DNA of 64,000 bases from Amoebidium appalachense (taxonomy: Eukaryota; Ichthyosporea): NCBI GenBank assembly GCA_963693365.1, contig CAVNZM010000012.1:8680001-8744000 (forward strand), read 5' to 3'. The notes beneath the pieces were generated by a model. That model was not told the origin of the DNA, did no database searches, and saw nothing but the letters and a program-made list of their open reading frames with translations. The translations under genes and the position numbers were made by a program. This document shows, one piece after another, positions 62,457 through 64,000 of the stretch. Each line of letters starts with the position of its first letter. The first letter of the stretch is position 1.

Positions 62457-64000
62457 CACCATCCAACATGACCCTTATAAGGCAACCATCAAACATTGCA
62501 CCAATGGGTGTTTCAAGTTTATTTTAAAAAGCGTTAATCGCATAAATTTGCCACAGATCATGTGATGTAGGTGTGTGCTTGTGCCTGTTTGCTGTTCTAA
62601 GTAATCTCGCCTCAGCTATTCCATGTTGGTGCATGAAAAACAAAAACATTGTATGTGATGTAAAGGCGTCGGAGTGGGGGGGGGGGGGAGGGGGGTCATT
62701 GTTCTATATGATCGAATGCTTGCTGTTAGCTTTTTTGTAAAGGTAGTATGTGAGGTTCATAAACAGGAATGATTAGCCGACAGGAAATATAAGCCGAGAA
62801 TGGATGGTGTGGTGTTTTATGTTTTTAAGGGAGCTTTTAGTATGTACTAGCGAATGTTATAGAAAGTTCTGTAGCTACGCTCTTTCTGTTTCAAGTGCAC
62901 CGAAGGTATATTTAGCACGTGATATGTCAGTAGACCTTTAAATGTATCACGGTTTGTCTTAAAGTTCGCTTGTGAGTGCAATGCCACTTTTGACTCAAGT
63001 TCCAATTTGCATTGGTTTGCCTAAAGAAAGACGTTTTTAAGACCGGGTTTCGAAGCCTGAGAGCAAGGGTGTGTGCAAATGTGCATGTACGAGAAAAAGG
63101 GTGTGCGTGTGACTGCACGTGTGTATGTGTCTGTTCAGGTATTCTCGTCAAATAACCCCGCATGTGGGGATTACTAGTAAGTTATTGACCTTAGCAGTGA
63201 ATATGTGTCGGAACCGTAGGTTATTCAGCTTAGCAGTGAATATGTGTGAGGTATAGTTTTTATGTAGTATATCTTGAATGGTGTGGGGATATCGTTGACC
63301 TTAGCAGTGAATATTTGTGGGAATATTATTCACCTCAGCAGTGAATATGTGGCCATGGGAGAATATTATATATCTTGAGTGATGTGGGTATATTACCAGC
63401 GAATATATGGGGGAATATTATTCACCCTCAGTGAATGTGTTTGGGAATACCACCCACCTTAGCAGCAAATGTGTGCGGTGACATTTTTCTGAATCACCTT
63501 AGCAGCGTACGTACTGTATGTGGGGATATTCTGACGGATTTGCAGCGATTATGTGTTGATTTCAACCCTAGCATGCAATGGGCATATCGAATATTATTGC
63601 TGCTGCAGTAGATAGATAATAAAGTTATCCCATTATTAGCAGCCGGAGATATTCGAATGATAACTTTGACAACTTCAGCAGCAAGTATATTCGTATTCAC
63701 AAACACACACACACGCACACACACACACACGTGCGCAATGCCATGGCCCAGTGATCCGCAGACACGGTTTCGCGAGTTCGAGTTACCTATGATAGAAAAG
63801 TGAAAAGTGACACACACGTGCACATGCAAGGGCATACACACAGGCAAAGACCACCCACACCCACACCCACACCACACGTACACACTTGAACGTGCTCACA
63901 CACACGTACGCGCGTCCGCACGCACATGTACACGCCATGCACGCACACTATTGAAGTTCATTTGTTCACGTCACATGATATTATACACCTACCGCCCGCA
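62457..64000. other. Right flank, no gene seen
   Basis: 3' flank of the coiled-coil gene, mostly unique AT-balanced sequence. It includes a poly-G tract (about 62678-62695), the AGCAGTGAATATGTG repeat listed next, and CA-rich segments near 63700-63910. Open frames are short and unrecognised. Confidence 0.6.
63190..63560. repeat. Diverged tandem repeat, CTTAGCAGTGAATATGTG core
   Basis: The core with variants (CCTTAGCAGTGAATATTTGT, CCTCAGCAGTGAATATGTGG) recurs about eight times at spacings of about 30-60 bases, usually followed by GGGAATATTAT. Confidence 0.8.

Overview
This is a eukaryotic nuclear window. It holds multi-exon protein genes with GT-AG introns (one GC-AG), an intact non-LTR retrotransposon, and extremely abundant simple repeats: poly-G/poly-C runs of up to about 78 bases, (GT)n/(CA)n and (GA)n. 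The gene set (Dicer, a GCIP/CCNDBP1-family protein, ribosomal protein eL38 with an ATG-only first exon and a 5'TOP-like start, and a single-domain globin) fits a unicellular eukaryote or early-branching opisthokont. The sequence alone does not let me name a lineage.

Layout. 1-5.6 kb: repeat-rich non-coding DNA with a 62-bp 3' fragment of the LINE found further right. 5.6-10.0 kb: an APE-type LINE with a 5' region of tandem 51-bp units, a frameshifted ORF1 and an intact 1,064-residue ORF2. A second copy of its 5' region lies at 10.4-10.6 kb. 12.3-13.0 kb: an intronless globin. 14.1-24.8 kb, minus strand: a CCNDBP1-like gene in at least 11 small exons, its introns filled with microsatellites and five copies of a short interspersed repeat that ends in poly-C. 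24.8-26.2 kb: a divergent intergenic region with a 122-bp tandem repeat. 26.2-52.2 kb, plus strand: a Dicer gene that I reassembled as 36 exons whose phases all agree (about 1,333 codons). 54.1-56.4 kb: RPL38. 58.0-62.5 kb: an unidentified five-exon gene for a small coiled-coil protein. The rest is repeat-rich flank.

Most notable is the Dicer. Its order is a degenerate DExD domain, a dimerisation domain split by an insertion, platform, PAZ, RNase IIIa, RNase IIIb and dsRBD. The first helicase half is recognisable, but the Walker A and DECH positions are lost and I find no HELICc half. RNase IIIa keeps all four catalytic acids. RNase IIIb has Thr and Gln where the two catalytic glutamates should be. 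The locus also has odd splice architecture: a 51-bp tandem triplication carrying an exon 3' end and its donor site, and strong enrichment of the NF-Y heptamer (TGATTGG/CCAATCA) at splice acceptors.

Other recurring structure: introns that start with (GT)n and end with (CA)n, an exon flanked by long complementary (CA)n and (GT)n blocks, CArG boxes spread through an intronic tandem repeat, and a 16-bp hairpin inside a Dicer exon. All exon models come from reading splice sites, phase and remembered family patterns. No alignment, transcript or database search was run.
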